A stretch of DNA of 64,000 bases from Streptomyces sp. NBC_01591 (GCF_035918155.1 NZ_CP109327.1:6820001-6884000); one strand, 5' to 3'. Shown: positions 20,096 to 29,805, counted from the first letter of the stretch. The notes: generated by a model not told the origin, from the letters alone. Numbers and translations: made by a program.

Positions 20096-21312
20096 TTGTT
20101 GCCTCCGTTGAAGTTCGGGTTCTCCCAGATGACCGTGGCGCCCATGCCGAAGCCGACGCACATCGTCGTCAGGCCGTAGCGGACCTCGGGCTGCTCCTCG
20201 AACTGGCGGGCCAGCTGCGTCATCAGACGCACACCGGAGGAGGCCAGCGGGTGGCCGTAGGCGATGGCGCCGCCGTACTGGTTGACGCGCGCGTCGTCGT
20301 CGGCGATGCCGTAGTGGTCGAGGAACGCGAGCACCTGGACGGCGAACGCCTCGTTGATCTCGAACAGACCGATGTCGTCGATGGTCAGCCCGGCCTTGGC
20401 CAGGGCCTTCTCGGTCGACGGGATCGGGCCGTAGCCCATGACCTCCGGCTCGACGCCCGCGAAGGCGTACGAGATGAGGCGCATCTTGACCGGGAGACCC
20501 AGCTCGCGGGCAACGTCCTCGGCGGCGAGCAGGGAAGCGGTGGCGCCGTCGTTGAGACCGGCGGCGTTACCGGCGGTGACCCGGCCGTGGGCACGGAACG
20601 GGGTCTTCAGACCGGCGAGCGACTCCAGGGTGGTACCCGGGCGCATCGGCTCGTCGGCGGTGACCAGACCCCAGCCGGTCTCGCCGGCCTCGGCGTTGGT
20701 GCGGCGCACCGAGATCGGCACCAGGTCCTGCTGGATCTTGCCGTTGGCGTACGCCTTGGCGGCCTTCTCCTGCGAGCGGACCGCGTACTCGTCGGCACGG
20801 AGCTTGGTGATCTGCGGGTACCGGTCGTGCAGGTTCTCCGCGGTCATGCCCATGAACAGGGCGGACTCGTCGACCAGCTTCTCCGACACGAAGCGCGGGT
20901 TCGGGTCCACGCCCTCGCCCATCGGGTGGCGGCCCATGTGCTCGACACCACCGGCGACGACGACGTCGTACGCACCGAAGGCGATGGAGCCGGCCGTCGA
21001 GGTGACGGCGGTCAGGGCGCCCGCACACATGCGGTCGATGGAGTAACCGGGGACGGACTGCGGCAGCCCGGCCAGGATTCCGGCGGTACGGCCCAGCGTC
21101 AGACCCTGGTCGCCGATCTGGGTGGTCGCGGCGATGGCGACCTCGTCGATCCGCGCGGGGTCCAGGTCCGGGTTGCGGCGCAGCAGCTCCCGGATGGCCT
21201 TCACGACGAGATCGTCGGCGCGGGTCTCGTGGTAGATGCCCTTGGGGCCCGCTTTGCCGAACGGGGTGCGGACGCCGTCGACGAAGACGACGTCCCGGAT
21301 GGTACGAGGCAC
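20092..21312 (-). CDS. fadA: Acetyl-CoA acyltransferase (thiolase)
   Basis: A 406-residue thiolase that cleaves 3-ketoacyl-CoA with CoA, the last step of beta-oxidation. The acyl-accepting cysteine is Cys96 in DRMCAGALT. The C-terminal catalytic set is NEAFAVQ, AYGHPLASSG (His) and MCVGFGMG (Cys). The start is GTG at 21312 with GGAGGAG seven bases upstream. It is the first gene of the fadA-fadB operon. Degradative thiolase is more likely than biosynthetic because of the FadB partner. Confidence 0.94.
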   Translation of the reverse strand: MPRTIRDVVFVDGVRTPFGKAGPKGIYHETRADDLVVKAIRELLRRNPDLDPARIDEVAIAATTQIGDQGLTLGRTAGILAGLPQSVPGYSIDRMCAGALTAVTSTAGSIAFGAYDVVVAGGVEHMGRHPMGEGVDPNPRFVSEKLVDESALFMGMTAENLHDRYPQITKLRADEYAVRSQEKAAKAYANGKIQQDLVPISVRRTNAEAGETGWGLVTADEPMRPGTTLESLAGLKTPFRAHGRVTAGNAAGLNDGATASLLAAEDVARELGLPVKMRLISYAFAGVEPEVMGYGPIPSTEKALAKAGLTIDDIGLFEINEAFAVQVLAFLDHYGIADDDARVNQYGGAIAYGHPLASSGVRLMTQLARQFEEQPEVRYGLTTMCVGFGMGATVIWENPNFNGGNK

Positions 21313-21458
21313 GGTGGCTCTCCTCCAGGGTGCGGGATGGCACTGCTGCGCGGCACGCCCGGAAGCGCGCCGCCACCATCATGCTACTTGCGGGTAACCA
21401 GACTGCCCACCCCTCGCGGCGGGAGCGGCGAAGGTCACATGCGGTCGGGGCCGAAACG

Positions 21459-21500
21459 CCGATCGCCGGACGGGCTGGAATCAGCCCGTCCGGCGATCGG
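21459..21500 (-). terminator. Hairpin downstream of rnd
   Basis: Arms 21459-21477 and 21482-21500 are perfect 19-base reverse complements with a GAAT loop. It lies in the 283-bp gap between the rnd stop and the fadA start (minus-strand direction), so it ends the rnd message. The rest of the gap shows the repeat listed separately and nothing else I recognise. Confidence 0.8.
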
Positions 21501-21560
21501 AAAACACAACGTGGCCGCAGCCCGCACAACCTGGCGTGATTACGCCCCTCGGCAGGCCCT

Positions 21561-21602
21561 TTGGACCGGGTCCCTCAGGCCTTGGACCGGGTCCCTCAGG
21601 CC
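21561..21602. repeat. Perfect 21-bp tandem duplication across the rnd stop codon
   Basis: The unit TTGGACCGGGTCCCTCAGG plus CC occurs at 21561-21581 and again at 21582-21602. Each unit contains the palindrome GGACCCGGTCC in near-perfect form. The second copy contains the rnd stop, the first lies just outside the gene. Confidence 0.8.
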
Positions 21603-22870
21603 GCCGGCGCCAGCGCGCGCACCAGCAGCGGGGTCACCTGCTCGATCTGCCAGCGGCGCGCCCCGTACCCGGCGAGCGCGGTCTCGACCGCGTCCGGGGA
21701 CGCGTTCTTGGGCGGTTCCCAGCAGACCCGGCGCACCGTGTCCGGAGTGATCAAATTCTCCTGCGGCATGTTCAGCCGCTCGGCGAGCTCCGAGACCGCG
21801 GCGCGGGCGGCCGAGAGCCGGACCGCCGCCGCGGGGTCCTTGTCCGCCCAGGCGCGGGGCGGCGGCGGACCGGCGAGGGTCTGGCCGGGCTGGGGGAGCT
21901 CGGTGTCCGGCAGGGCCTTGGCACGGTCGATGGCCGCCTGCCACTGCTCCAGCTGGCGCCGTCCCATGCGGTGGCCGTACCCGGGCAGCGCGGTCAGCGC
22001 CTGCGTGTTCGGCGGGAGCGCGAGTGCCGCCTCGACGATCGCGGCGTCGCCCAGTACCTTGCCGGGCGAGATGTCCCGGCGTCGCGCCACCTGGTCACGC
22101 GCGGTCCACAGCTCCCGTACCACCGCCATCTGGCGGCGACGGCGGACCTTGTGCATGCCGGACGTGCGGCGCCAGGGGTCCTTGCGCGGGGGAGCGGGCG
22201 GTGCCGAGGCGATCGCGTCGAATTCCTCGCGGGCCCATTCCAGCTTGCCCTGCCGGTCGAGCTCGTCCTCCAGGGCGTTGCGCAGATCGATGAGCAGCTC
22301 GACGTCGAGCGCGGCGTAGCGCAGCCAGGAGTCGGGCAGCGGGCGGGTGGACCAGTCGACGGCGGAATGGCCCTTCTCCAGCGAGTAGCCGAGCACGCTC
22401 TCGACCATGGCGCCGAGGCCGACGCGCGGGAAGCCGGCCAGCCGTCCGGCCAGCTCCGTGTCGAAGAGCCCGGTGGGAGTCATCCCTATTTCGCGCAGAC
22501 AGGGCAGGTCCTGCGTGGCGGCGTGCAGGATCCACTCGCTGCCGCTCAGGACTTCGCCGAGGCCCGACAGGTCGGGGCAGCCGACGGGGTCGATCAGCGC
22601 GCTGCCCGCGCCGTCACGGCGCAGCTGTACGAGGTAGGCGCGCTGGCCGTAGCGGTAGCCGGAGGCCCGCTCGGCATCGACGGCCACCGGGCCGGAGCCG
22701 GCGGCGAAGTCGGCGATCACTCGGGCGAGGGCGTCGTCGGACGCCACCACCGGGGGAATGCCCTCGCGAGGTTCGAGCAAGGGGATCGGCGCCGGGGCGA
22801 CGTCGTCCGGGGGAGCGCCCCCGGTGGTTCGCAGTGAAGTGTCTGCTGCGGTCTCTTGGGCGTCGGTCAC
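21596..22870 (-). CDS. rnd: Ribonuclease D (DEDDy 3'-5' exonuclease with HRDC domain)
   Basis: 424 residues. The exonuclease domain shows the four acidic metal ligands in order: Asp65 and Glu67 in VAVDAERA, Asp121 in HAATQDLPCL, and Tyr185/Asp189 in YAALDVE. The helicase-and-RNaseD C-terminal (HRDC) domain follows (about 235-320), then a long Pro-rich and basic tail typical of actinobacterial forms. It trims 3' ends of stable RNA in the cytosol. The GTG at 22870 lacks a clear ribosome site, so a leaderless or alternative start is possible. It ends in the 21-bp duplication. Confidence 0.9.
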   Translation of the reverse strand: MTDAQETAADTSLRTTGGAPPDDVAPAPIPLLEPREGIPPVVASDDALARVIADFAAGSGPVAVDAERASGYRYGQRAYLVQLRRDGAGSALIDPVGCPDLSGLGEVLSGSEWILHAATQDLPCLREIGMTPTGLFDTELAGRLAGFPRVGLGAMVESVLGYSLEKGHSAVDWSTRPLPDSWLRYAALDVELLIDLRNALEDELDRQGKLEWAREEFDAIASAPPAPPRKDPWRRTSGMHKVRRRRQMAVVRELWTARDQVARRRDISPGKVLGDAAIVEAALALPPNTQALTALPGYGHRMGRRQLEQWQAAIDRAKALPDTELPQPGQTLAGPPPPRAWADKDPAAAVRLSAARAAVSELAERLNMPQENLITPDTVRRVCWEPPKNASPDAVETALAGYGARRWQIEQVTPLLVRALAPAA

Positions 22871-22989
22871 GTGTCAAGGGTATCTGTGTATGTACGGCGC
22901 CCGTCGACGGAACGTTCCGTCGACGGGCGCCGATGAATGCAAACCAGCCGGTCCGTGCTTGCGCGGACCCGCCGGGTGCGGGGCGGGCG

Positions 22990-23652
22990 TCAGTGGATGA
23001 TTCCCGTTCGCAGGGCGACGGCGACCATTCCTGCGCGGTCTCCGGTGCCGAGCTTGCGGGCGATTCGGGCGAGGTGGCTCTTGACGGTCAGGGCGGACAG
23101 ACCCATGGAGACACCGATGGCCTTGTTGGACTGGCCCTCGGCGACCAGCCGGAGGACCTCGACCTCGCGGCCGGACAGTTCGCGGTAGCCGCCAGGGTGG
23201 CTCGGGGTGCCGGGGGGCCGGCGGTGCATACGGGCGGCATTGGCGCCGATGGGGGCGACGCCGGGACGGGTGGGGTGGCCGATATTGGTACGTGTGCCGG
23301 TGACGACATAGCCCTTCACGCCGCCCGCGAGGGCGTTGCGTACGGCGCCGATGTCATCGGCGGCCGACAGGGCGAGGCCGTTCGGCCAGCCGGCTGCTCG
23401 GGTCTCGGACAACAGGGTCAGCCCGGAACCGTCGGGCAGGTGGACGTCGGCTACGCAGATGTCGCGCGGGTTGCCGACGCGGGGACGAGCCTCCGCGATG
23501 GACGACGCCTCGATGACGTCACGTACTCCGAGTGCCCACAGATGGCGGGTGACGGTGGAACGGACGCGCGGGTCGGCCACGACGACCATGGCCGTCGGCT
23601 TGTTCGGGCGGTAGGCGACCAGGCTTGCGGGCTGCTCTAGGAGAACGGACAC
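22990..23652 (-). CDS. whiI: WhiI, atypical NarL/FixJ response regulator of sporulation
   Basis: 220 residues: a receiver domain (about 20-125), a linker, and a LuxR-type helix-turn-helix at the C-terminus (LSGREVEVLRLVAEGQ, then NKAIGVSMGLSALTVKSHL). In the receiver, the usual acidic pair reads AD (Ala26, Asp27), the phospho-acceptor Asp69 is kept (VADVHLPDGSG), and the conserved Lys is Thr (GYVVT). So normal phosphorylation is unlikely. This matches WhiI, the orphan regulator that partners BldM in late sporulation. GTG at 23652 has AGGAGG upstream. A sigma-WhiG promoter precedes it, which strongly supports the name. Confidence 0.9.
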   Translation of the reverse strand: MSVLLEQPASLVAYRPNKPTAMVVVADPRVRSTVTRHLWALGVRDVIEASSIAEARPRVGNPRDICVADVHLPDGSGLTLLSETRAAGWPNGLALSAADDIGAVRNALAGGVKGYVVTGTRTNIGHPTRPGVAPIGANAARMHRRPPGTPSHPGGYRELSGREVEVLRLVAEGQSNKAIGVSMGLSALTVKSHLARIARKLGTGDRAGMVAVALRTGIIH

Positions 23653-23730
23653 CAGGCCTCCTGGGGAGTGGCGGGACGGGCCGGCTCGGGGATGAAGCCG
23701 GGGCGAACCGTGCTTGAAGGGTCATTGACC

Positions 23731-23758
23731 TCTTCGGCAGCAGACCCGTGCTCCTTTA
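23731..23758 (-). promoter_or_regulatory. Sigma-WhiG promoter of whiI
   Basis: On the minus strand it reads TAAA (23755-23758), 16 bases, then GCCGAAGA (23731-23738). The sigma-WhiG (FliA-like) consensus is TAAA-N15-16-GCCGATAA, so two of the eight -10 bases differ. The implied start lies about 70 bases before the whiI GTG. whiI is a known direct sigma-WhiG target. Confidence 0.85.
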
Positions 23759-23828
23759 GGGGAAGATCACGATTTGGTGAGTAACAAATTTGGGCAAATC
23801 GGACATGCGATCGATTGTACGAAAAGAA

Positions 23829-23880
23829 CGCCGGTAACTGGGCGACGAATGTGACGCACAGTTACCGGCGGGGGAAAGAT
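23829..23880 (-). terminator. Hairpin downstream of the DUF3000 gene
   Basis: Arms 23829-23840 and 23869-23880 pair over 12 bases, with a 28-base loop. A third copy of the GTTACCGG core occurs at 23922-23929. The hairpin lies 3' of the DUF3000 stop. Confidence 0.55.
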
Positions 23881-23885
23881 TTAGG

Positions 23886-23923
23886 CCAGAGAATCCAGAG
23901 AGTCCAAAGAGTCTTCAGAGAGT
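23886..23923. repeat. Four degenerate 9-bp repeats (CCAGAGAGT type)
   Basis: Copies start at 23886, 23895, 23904 and, with two extra bases, 23913 (CCAGAGAAT, CCAGAGAGT, CCAAAGAGT, CTTCAGAGAGT). They lie directly after the DUF3000 stop. The function is unknown; purine-rich composition stands out from the surroundings. Confidence 0.6.
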
Positions 23924-23938
23924 TACCGGAGAAGAAGA

Positions 23939-24598
23939 TCAGGAAACCTGCGGGCCGCGCCGCTGCGGGAGTGTCACCACCGCCGCGTCGGCGGGGCCCG
24001 ACGGCGGCAGACCCGCGATCTGGCACAGCAGGTCGCCCCACGCCATGAGGTGCGCCGCCGTGTCCGGCACCCCGTCGCGGCCCTCCCGCGGTGTCCACGA
24101 CGCCCGGATCTCGATCTGGGTCGCCGGGCGTCTCGTGCCCAGCGCGCCGAAGTAGTGCGACCCCGCCCGGGTCACCGTGCCGCCCGCCTCCCCGTACGAC
24201 AGACCACGCGCCTCCAGCGCGCCGGTCAGCCAGGACCAGCACACCTCCGGCAGCAACGGATCGGAGGCCATCTCCGGCTCCAGCTCGGCCCGCACCAACG
24301 TCACCAGGCGGAAGGTGCCCTGCCAGGCGTCGTGCCCGGCCGGGTCGTGGAGCAGTACGAGGCGGCCGTCGGCGAGATCGTCCTCGCCGTCGACGACTGC
24401 GGCCTCCAGGGCGTACGCGTACGGAGCGAGCCGCTTGGGCGGCCTCGTCGACTCCACCTCCAGCTCGGGGCGGAGCCGCGCCGAGTGCAACGCGTCCACC
24501 GCCGACCGGAACGCGGGCGGGACGGATCCACCCTCCTCGCTGTCCTTGCTGTCAGCGCCATCGGTTTGATCGGAGAACTGTCCCTGAGCCGGAGCCAT
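23939..24598 (-). CDS. DUF3000 family protein
   Basis: 219 residues if the ATG at 24598 ([12 protein letters not shown]) is used, the start common in Streptomyces homologues as I recall; the frame also allows a GTG at 24643. Neither has a strong ribosome site. The domain covers most of the protein ([19 protein letters not shown], then [15 protein letters not shown] and [15 protein letters not shown]). No signal peptide or membrane segment is present. The family is actinobacterial and has no assigned function. It is divergent from hemE with 90 bp between starts. Confidence 0.75.
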   Translation of the reverse strand: MAPAQGQFSDQTDGADSKDSEEGGSVPPAFRSAVDALHSARLRPELEVESTRPPKRLAPYAYALEAAVVDGEDDLADGRLVLLHDPAGHDAWQGTFRLVTLVRAELEPEMASDPLLPEVCWSWLTGALEARGLSYGEAGGTVTRAGSHYFGALGTRRPATQIEIRASWTPREGRDGVPDTAAHLMAWGDLLCQIAGLPPSGPADAAVVTLPQRRGPQVS

Positions 24599-24688
24599 GC
24601 GGGGAAGAGTAGGCGGAACCGGCGCTTCGCGCAGGGAGGACACCCTGTCGGGCCCAGCCGCTTACGGCTTCGTGCGAAGATTCCTGGT

Positions 24689-25762
24689 GTGAGTGCCAAC
24701 GATCGCCCCATGGGCCAGCAGACGAAGACCTCCGCCACCCATGAGTCGGCGTTCCTGAAGGCGTGCCGGCGCGAGCCCGTGCCTCACACGCCGGTCTGGT
24801 TCATGCGCCAGGCGGGTCGCTCGCTGCCGGAGTACCTGAAGGTGCGCGAGGGCATCCCGATGCTCGACTCCTGCATGATGCCGGAGCTGGTCGCGGAGAT
24901 CACGATGCAGCCGGTCCGCCGCCACAAGGTCGACGCCGCGATCTACTTCAGCGACATCGTCGTACCGCTCAAGGCCATCGGGATCGACCTCGACATCAAG
25001 CCCGGCGTCGGCCCGGTCATCGCCGACCCGATTCGCACCCGCGCCGATCTGGCCCGGCTGCGCGACCTCACGCCCGAGGACGTCGGCTACGTCACCGAGG
25101 CCATCGGCCTGCTCACCGCCGAGCTGGGCGCCACCCCCCTGATCGGTTTCGCCGGGGCGCCCTTCACCCTCGCCAGCTACCTCGTGGAGGGCGGCCCGTC
25201 CCGCAACCACGAGCACACCAAGGCCCTGATGTACGGCGACCCGCAGCTCTGGGCGGATCTGCTGGACCGGCTCGCCGAGATCACCGGCGCCTTCCTCAAG
25301 GTGCAGATCGAGGCGGGCGCCTCGGCCGTCCAGCTCTTCGACTCCTGGGTGGGCGCGCTGGCGCCCGCCGACTACCGGCGCTCGGTGCTGCCCGCCTCGG
25401 CGAAGGTCTTCGACGCCGTCGCCCCGTACGGAGTCCCGCGCATTCACTTCGGTGTCGGCACCGGCGAACTCCTCGGCCTCATGGGCGAGGCGGGCGCGGA
25501 CGTCGTCGGCGTCGACTGGCGCGTTCCGCTGGACGAGGCCGCGCGCCGGGTCGGTCCCGGCAAGGCGCTCCAGGGCAACCTCGACCCCGCGGTGCTGTTC
25601 GCGCCGACGGCGGCGGTGGAGGAGAAGACCCAGGAGGTCCTGGACGCGGCCGCCGGTCTCGAAGGCCATGTCTTCAACCTGGGCCACGGCGTGATGCCGT
25701 CGATGGACCCGGACGCGCTGACCCGGCTCGTCGAGTACGTGCACACCAGCACCGAGCGCTGA
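24689..25762 (+). CDS. hemE: Uroporphyrinogen decarboxylase
   Basis: A 357-residue cytosolic enzyme that removes four carboxyls from uroporphyrinogen III to give coproporphyrinogen III in heme synthesis. Family marks are [15 protein letters not shown], the region [32 protein letters not shown] and [16 protein letters not shown] at 24689 ([11 protein letters not shown]) is preferred to the internal ATG at 24710. No clear ribosome site precedes it, so a leaderless transcript is possible. With cgoX and hemQ 3 kb downstream it supplies the coproporphyrin route. Confidence 0.95.
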   Translation: MSANDRPMGQQTKTSATHESAFLKACRREPVPHTPVWFMRQAGRSLPEYLKVREGIPMLDSCMMPELVAEITMQPVRRHKVDAAIYFSDIVVPLKAIGIDLDIKPGVGPVIADPIRTRADLARLRDLTPEDVGYVTEAIGLLTAELGATPLIGFAGAPFTLASYLVEGGPSRNHEHTKALMYGDPQLWADLLDRLAEITGAFLKVQIEAGASAVQLFDSWVGALAPADYRRSVLPASAKVFDAVAPYGVPRIHFGVGTGELLGLMGEAGADVVGVDWRVPLDEAARRVGPGKALQGNLDPAVLFAPTAAVEEKTQEVLDAAAGLEGHVFNLGHGVMPSMDPDALTRLVEYVHTSTER

Positions 25763-25784
25763 GCGGCCGGGGCCCGACAGCCTC

Positions 25785-27170
25785 TCAGGCGGTGCCCGCC
25801 CGCCGTACCGCGGTCACCGCCTTGCGGGCCGCCACCAGGACCGGGTCCCAGACCGGTGAGAACGGCGGGGCGTAGCCCAGGTCCAGGGCGGTCATCTGCT
25901 CCACCGTCATCCCGGCCGTGAGCGCCACGGCCGCGATGTCCACGCGCTTGGCCGCCCCGTCCCGGCCCACGATCTGCACACCGAGCAGCCGGCCCGTGCG
26001 GTACTCCGCGAGCATCTTCACCGTCATGGGCCGCGCCCCCGGGTAGTAGCCCGCGCGGCCCGTCGACTCGATCGTCGCCGTGACGAACCGCAGGCCCACC
26101 GAGCGGGCGTCCTTCTCGCGCAGACCGGTGCGGGCGATCTCCAGATCGCACACCTTGCTCACCGCCGTGCCGACCACCCCCGGGAACGTCCCGTAGCCGC
26201 CGCCGACGTTGGAACCGATGATCTGGCCGTGCTTGTTGGCGTGGGTGCCCAGCGCGATGTGGCGGGTACGGCCCGCCACCAGGTCGAGGACCTCGACGCA
26301 GTCGCCGCCCGCCCAGATGTTGTCGTGCCCGACGACCCGCATCGACAGATCGGTCAGCAGGCCGCCGTGCGGGCCCACCGGGAGGCCGACGGCGCGCGCC
26401 AGCGTCGTCTCCGGTTCCACGCCGATGCCGAGCACCACCACGTCCGCCGGGTAGGAGGCGTCGCCCGTGGCGACCGCGCGGACCCGGCCGTCCGAGCCGG
26501 TGCGGATCGCGGTGACCTCGGCCCGGTTGACCGTGGTGATGCCCAGGCCGTCCATCGCGTCGTGCACCAGCCGCCCCATGTCGGGGTCGAGCGTCGCCAT
26601 CGGCTGCTCGCCGCGGTTGAGCACGGTCACCTCGAAGCCGTGCTTCAGCATCGCCTCCGCCATCTCCACGCCGATGTAACCCGCCCCGACGACGACCGCC
26701 CGCCTGCTGCCCGGCGCCCGGTCCAGCGACTCCAGCAGCGCCTGACCGTCGTCCAGGGTCTGCACCCCGTGCACCCCGGGCGCGTCCATGCCCGGCAGCG
26801 CCGGACGCACCGGGCGGGCTCCCGTCGCGATCACCAGCTTGTCGAAGCCCGTCCAGTACGCCTCGCCGGTGGCCAGGTCCAGAGCCCGCACCCGCTGCCC
26901 GGCGACATCGATCTCCGTGACCTCGGTACGCATCCTGAGGTCGATGTCGCGGGCCCGGTGCTCCTCGGGCGTGCGCGCGATGAGTTCGTCCCGCCCCGTG
27001 ACGTCGCCGCCGACCCAGTACGGGATGCCGCAGGCGGAGTACGAGGTGAAGTGGCCCCGCTCGAAGGCGACGATGCTCAGCTCGTCGGGGCCCTTGAGTC
27101 TGCGGGCCTGGGACGCGGCGGACATGCCCGCCGCGTCACCACCGATGATCACCAGTCGCTCCGCCGTCAT
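25785..27170 (-). CDS. CoA-disulfide reductase / NADH oxidase-like FAD protein
   Basis: 461 residues of the pyridine-nucleotide-disulfide oxidoreductase class with a single redox cysteine. The FAD motif VIIGGDAAGMSAA opens the protein, Cys47 lies in SYSACGIPYWVG, the NAD motif VVVGAGYIGVEMAEAM is central, and IWAGGDCVEV binds FAD near the end. A C-terminal dimerisation domain completes the length. It uses NAD(P)H to reduce CoA disulfide, polysulfide or oxygen; which one cannot be read. ATG at 27170 is chosen because the FAD motif begins there and AAGGG lies upstream. It is convergent with hemE, separated by 22 bp. Confidence 0.85.
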   Translation of the reverse strand: MTAERLVIIGGDAAGMSAASQARRLKGPDELSIVAFERGHFTSYSACGIPYWVGGDVTGRDELIARTPEEHRARDIDLRMRTEVTEIDVAGQRVRALDLATGEAYWTGFDKLVIATGARPVRPALPGMDAPGVHGVQTLDDGQALLESLDRAPGSRRAVVVGAGYIGVEMAEAMLKHGFEVTVLNRGEQPMATLDPDMGRLVHDAMDGLGITTVNRAEVTAIRTGSDGRVRAVATGDASYPADVVVLGIGVEPETTLARAVGLPVGPHGGLLTDLSMRVVGHDNIWAGGDCVEVLDLVAGRTRHIALGTHANKHGQIIGSNVGGGYGTFPGVVGTAVSKVCDLEIARTGLREKDARSVGLRFVTATIESTGRAGYYPGARPMTVKMLAEYRTGRLLGVQIVGRDGAAKRVDIAAVALTAGMTVEQMTALDLGYAPPFSPVWDPVLVAARKAVTAVRRAGTA

Positions 27171-27207
27171 GCCTGGTCCCTTCGACACCGAGTCCGAAGG
27201 GACCACG

Positions 27208-28188
27208 CTACGACGCCGGGGGAGCGGGCGAGGACCCGGCCGGCTCGGGCGTCCGCGGCTTGCGGCGTCCCGGCAGCCGGTGGCGCAGCAGCCGCCACAG
27301 CAGCAGGAGTACGGCGAGCGCGGCCAGGAACGGGGCCGCGGCGCCCACCGCCATCGCGAGCCACAGCAGCATCGTCACGAATGCCTGCCAGCCGCCGCCG
27401 AGCGCGTCCAGGAAACCGGGGTCGTCGTCGCCGTCCTTCGCCGCCGTCTCCGGTTCGGTGAGGTCCAGGGTGATCGTGGCGAGCGCGGTGCGGTCCTTCA
27501 GCGACGACTGCTGGGCGAGCAGCGACTCCAGCGATGCCTGACGGCTGCTCAGTTCGCCCTCCAGCGTGACCACGTCGCTGAGCCTGTCGGCCCGCTCCAT
27601 CAGCTTCCGTACGCGCGCCACACTCGCCCGCTGGGTGGCGATCCGGCTCTCCACGTCGACCACCTGGTCGGTGACGTCCTTCGCCGACGAGGTGCGCGAC
27701 AGCAGCTTTCCGGTGCCCGCGAGAGCCTTGAGCACCGCGTCGTACTCGCCCTGCGGAACGCGCAGCACGAGATGTGACATGTCATGTGTGTCGTCGACCC
27801 GTTCGGTCTCCTCGTTGGCGACCAGACCGCCCGAACCCTCCGCGACCGAACGGGCGACCGCGGCCGCCTTCGGCACGTTCTTCACCTCCACCGAGAGCGC
27901 GGCGGTACGGATCACATGGGTGCCGGAGGGCAGGGCATCGGCCTTCTTCCGCTGCGACGGCGAACCGCCCGTCCCCTGCGGCCCCTCTGCTGTCTTCCCG
28001 GCCGCGGCGTCGGCGGCGCCCCGCTCCTCCGCACCGATCGCCCTCTTGCTGTCGCCGGAACTCGCGTCGCTCGCACTGTCCGAGGCGCCGCAGCCGCTCA
28101 GCGCGAGAAGGCCGGCCACGAGGCCGGCCGCCAGGACCGTGCGCGAACGACGGACGGATGAACGGCCAGGATGCCGGTCTGTCTGCAT
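27208..28188 (-). CDS. DUF4349 lipoprotein with coiled-coil and C-terminal membrane helix
   Basis: 326 residues. The signal region AGLVAGLLALSGCG has a lipobox (LSGC), so the protein is exported and lipid-anchored. The DUF4349 core follows (THVIRTAALSVEVKNV to LVLRVPQGEYDAVL), then a coiled-coil (about 185-255: VVDVESRIATQRASVARV, EGELSSRQASLESLLAQQ) and a hydrophobic segment (FVTMLLWLAMAVGAAAPF onward) near the C-terminus. ATG at 28188 has a G-run just upstream. The function is unknown; the layout suggests an envelope protein. Confidence 0.8.
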   Translation of the reverse strand: MQTDRHPGRSSVRRSRTVLAAGLVAGLLALSGCGASDSASDASSGDSKRAIGAEERGAADAAAGKTAEGPQGTGGSPSQRKKADALPSGTHVIRTAALSVEVKNVPKAAAVARSVAEGSGGLVANEETERVDDTHDMSHLVLRVPQGEYDAVLKALAGTGKLLSRTSSAKDVTDQVVDVESRIATQRASVARVRKLMERADRLSDVVTLEGELSSRQASLESLLAQQSSLKDRTALATITLDLTEPETAAKDGDDDPGFLDALGGGWQAFVTMLLWLAMAVGAAAPFLAALAVLLLLWRLLRHRLPGRRKPRTPEPAGSSPAPPAS

Positions 28189-28313
28189 GATGCCCCCCAA
28201 GGCTGGTCGTTGATGGTGCCGGTTCGACGTGCCGGGCACGGGAACGGGTTGCCGAATGACGGTTTCGAAGCAGTCACGTTCAGGACTCGGAAGGGGTTTG
28301 AGAGAGTGGGGGC

Positions 28314-29801
28314 ATGCAGCGTTCAATAAACCGCGCGGACCAGGGCACCGGACACGTCGTCGTCATCGGCGGCGGCATCGCCGGTCTCGCCGCCGCCCGC
28401 CGACTCCTCGGGGCCGGCCTGCGGGTCACCCTGCTGGAGGCGACCGAGCGGCTCGGCGGCAAGCTCATGACCGGCGAGATCGCCGGCACCCGGGTCGACC
28501 TGGGAGCCGAGTCGATGCTCGCCCGGCGCCCGGAGGCCGTCGGCCTGGCACGCGACGTCGGGCTCGGCGACCGCCTCCAGCCGCCCGCCACGGCCACCGC
28601 GTCGGTCTGGACCCGCGACGCCCTGCGGCCCATGCCCAAGGGCCATGTGATGGGCGTACCGGGCGACCCGTCGGCGCTCGCCGGACTGCTCACCCCGGAG
28701 GGCCTCGCCCGCATCGCGCAGGAGCGCGACCTCACCCCGACCCCCGTCGGCGACGACGTCGCCGTCGGCGCGTACGTCGCCGACCGCCTGGGCCGCGAGG
28801 TTGTCGACCGTCTCGTGGAGCCGCTGCTCGGAGGTGTGTACGCGGGCGACGCCTACCGGATCTCGATGCGTGCCGCCGTACCGCAGCTCTTCGAGGCGGC
28901 GCGGGAGGGCGGCTCGCTGCTCGACGCCGTCCGGCGCATCCAGGAGCGGGCCGCGGCCCGGCAGCAGACCGGACCGGTCTTCCAGGGCATCGACGGCGGC
29001 ATCGGCACCCTGCCCCACGCGGTCGCCGACGCCGTACGCGCGGCGGGCGGGGAGATCCGGACCGCCACCCCCGTCCTCGGCCTGACCCGTACCGCCGAGG
29101 GCTGGGACGTCCGCACGGACACCCGGGTGATCACCGCCGACGGCATCGTGCTCGCCGCCCCCGCCTGGTCCGCCTCCACGCTGCTCGCCGCCGAGTCCCC
29201 CGCGGCCTCCGCGGAGCTGGCCGGTGTCGAGTACGCGTCGATGGCGCTCGTCACCATGGCGTTCCGCCGCTCCGACGTCGCAGCGACGACGGCGCTCGAC
29301 GGCCGCTCCGGCTTCCTCGTCCCCCCGGTCGACGGCCGCACCATCAAGGCGTCCACCTTCTCCTCCCACAAGTGGAGCTGGGTCGCCGATTCCGCCCCGG
29401 ACCTCTTCGTCCTGCGTACCTCCGTCGGCCGCTACGGCGAGGAGGACCACATCCACCGCGAGGACGGCGAGCTCGTCGATGTGTCGCTGCGCGACCTCGC
29501 CGAGGCGACCGGACTGGCCGCGAAGCCCGTGGACACCGAGGTCACCCGGTGGATCGGCGGACTGCCCCAGTACCCCGTGGGCCATCTCTCCCGGGTCGCC
29601 CGGATCCGCGACGAGATCGCCAAGCTGCCCGCGCTGAGGGTCTGCGGAGCGGTCTACGACGGCGTCGGCATCCCGGCGTGCATCGCGAGCGCCCACCGCG
29701 CCGCCGACGAAATCGCGGCCGACCTCACCGGCGGTTCCGGGGAAGAGATCATCGCCACGTCGACCCTGGTTACGGGCACACGGAGCGAGGCGGGACAATA
29801 G
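28314..29801 (+). CDS. cgoX: Coproporphyrinogen III / protoporphyrinogen oxidase (HemY/HemG type)
   Basis: A 495-residue FAD enzyme. [17 protein letters not shown] (about 15-31) binds [16 protein letters not shown] and [12 protein letters not shown] are typical of the HemY-type oxidases, and [15 protein letters not shown] at the end closes the FAD site. In actinobacteria these oxidases act on coproporphyrinogen III, giving coproporphyrin III for the HemQ-dependent route. The next gene is hemQ, four bases after this stop, which supports that assignment. Older annotation uses hemG/hemY. The ATG at 28314 follows GAGTGGGGG. Confidence 0.92.
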   Translation: MQRSINRADQGTGHVVVIGGGIAGLAAARRLLGAGLRVTLLEATERLGGKLMTGEIAGTRVDLGAESMLARRPEAVGLARDVGLGDRLQPPATATASVWTRDALRPMPKGHVMGVPGDPSALAGLLTPEGLARIAQERDLTPTPVGDDVAVGAYVADRLGREVVDRLVEPLLGGVYAGDAYRISMRAAVPQLFEAAREGGSLLDAVRRIQERAAARQQTGPVFQGIDGGIGTLPHAVADAVRAAGGEIRTATPVLGLTRTAEGWDVRTDTRVITADGIVLAAPAWSASTLLAAESPAASAELAGVEYASMALVTMAFRRSDVAATTALDGRSGFLVPPVDGRTIKASTFSSHKWSWVADSAPDLFVLRTSVGRYGEEDHIHREDGELVDVSLRDLAEATGLAAKPVDTEVTRWIGGLPQYPVGHLSRVARIRDEIAKLPALRVCGAVYDGVGIPACIASAHRAADEIAADLTGGSGEEIIATSTLVTGTRSEAGQ

Positions 29802-29805
29802 CCGT

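Noticed and set aside
17963..20179. 738-residue plus-strand frame over fadB
   Set aside because: Shadow; repetitive Gly/Arg/Asp content without domain motifs.
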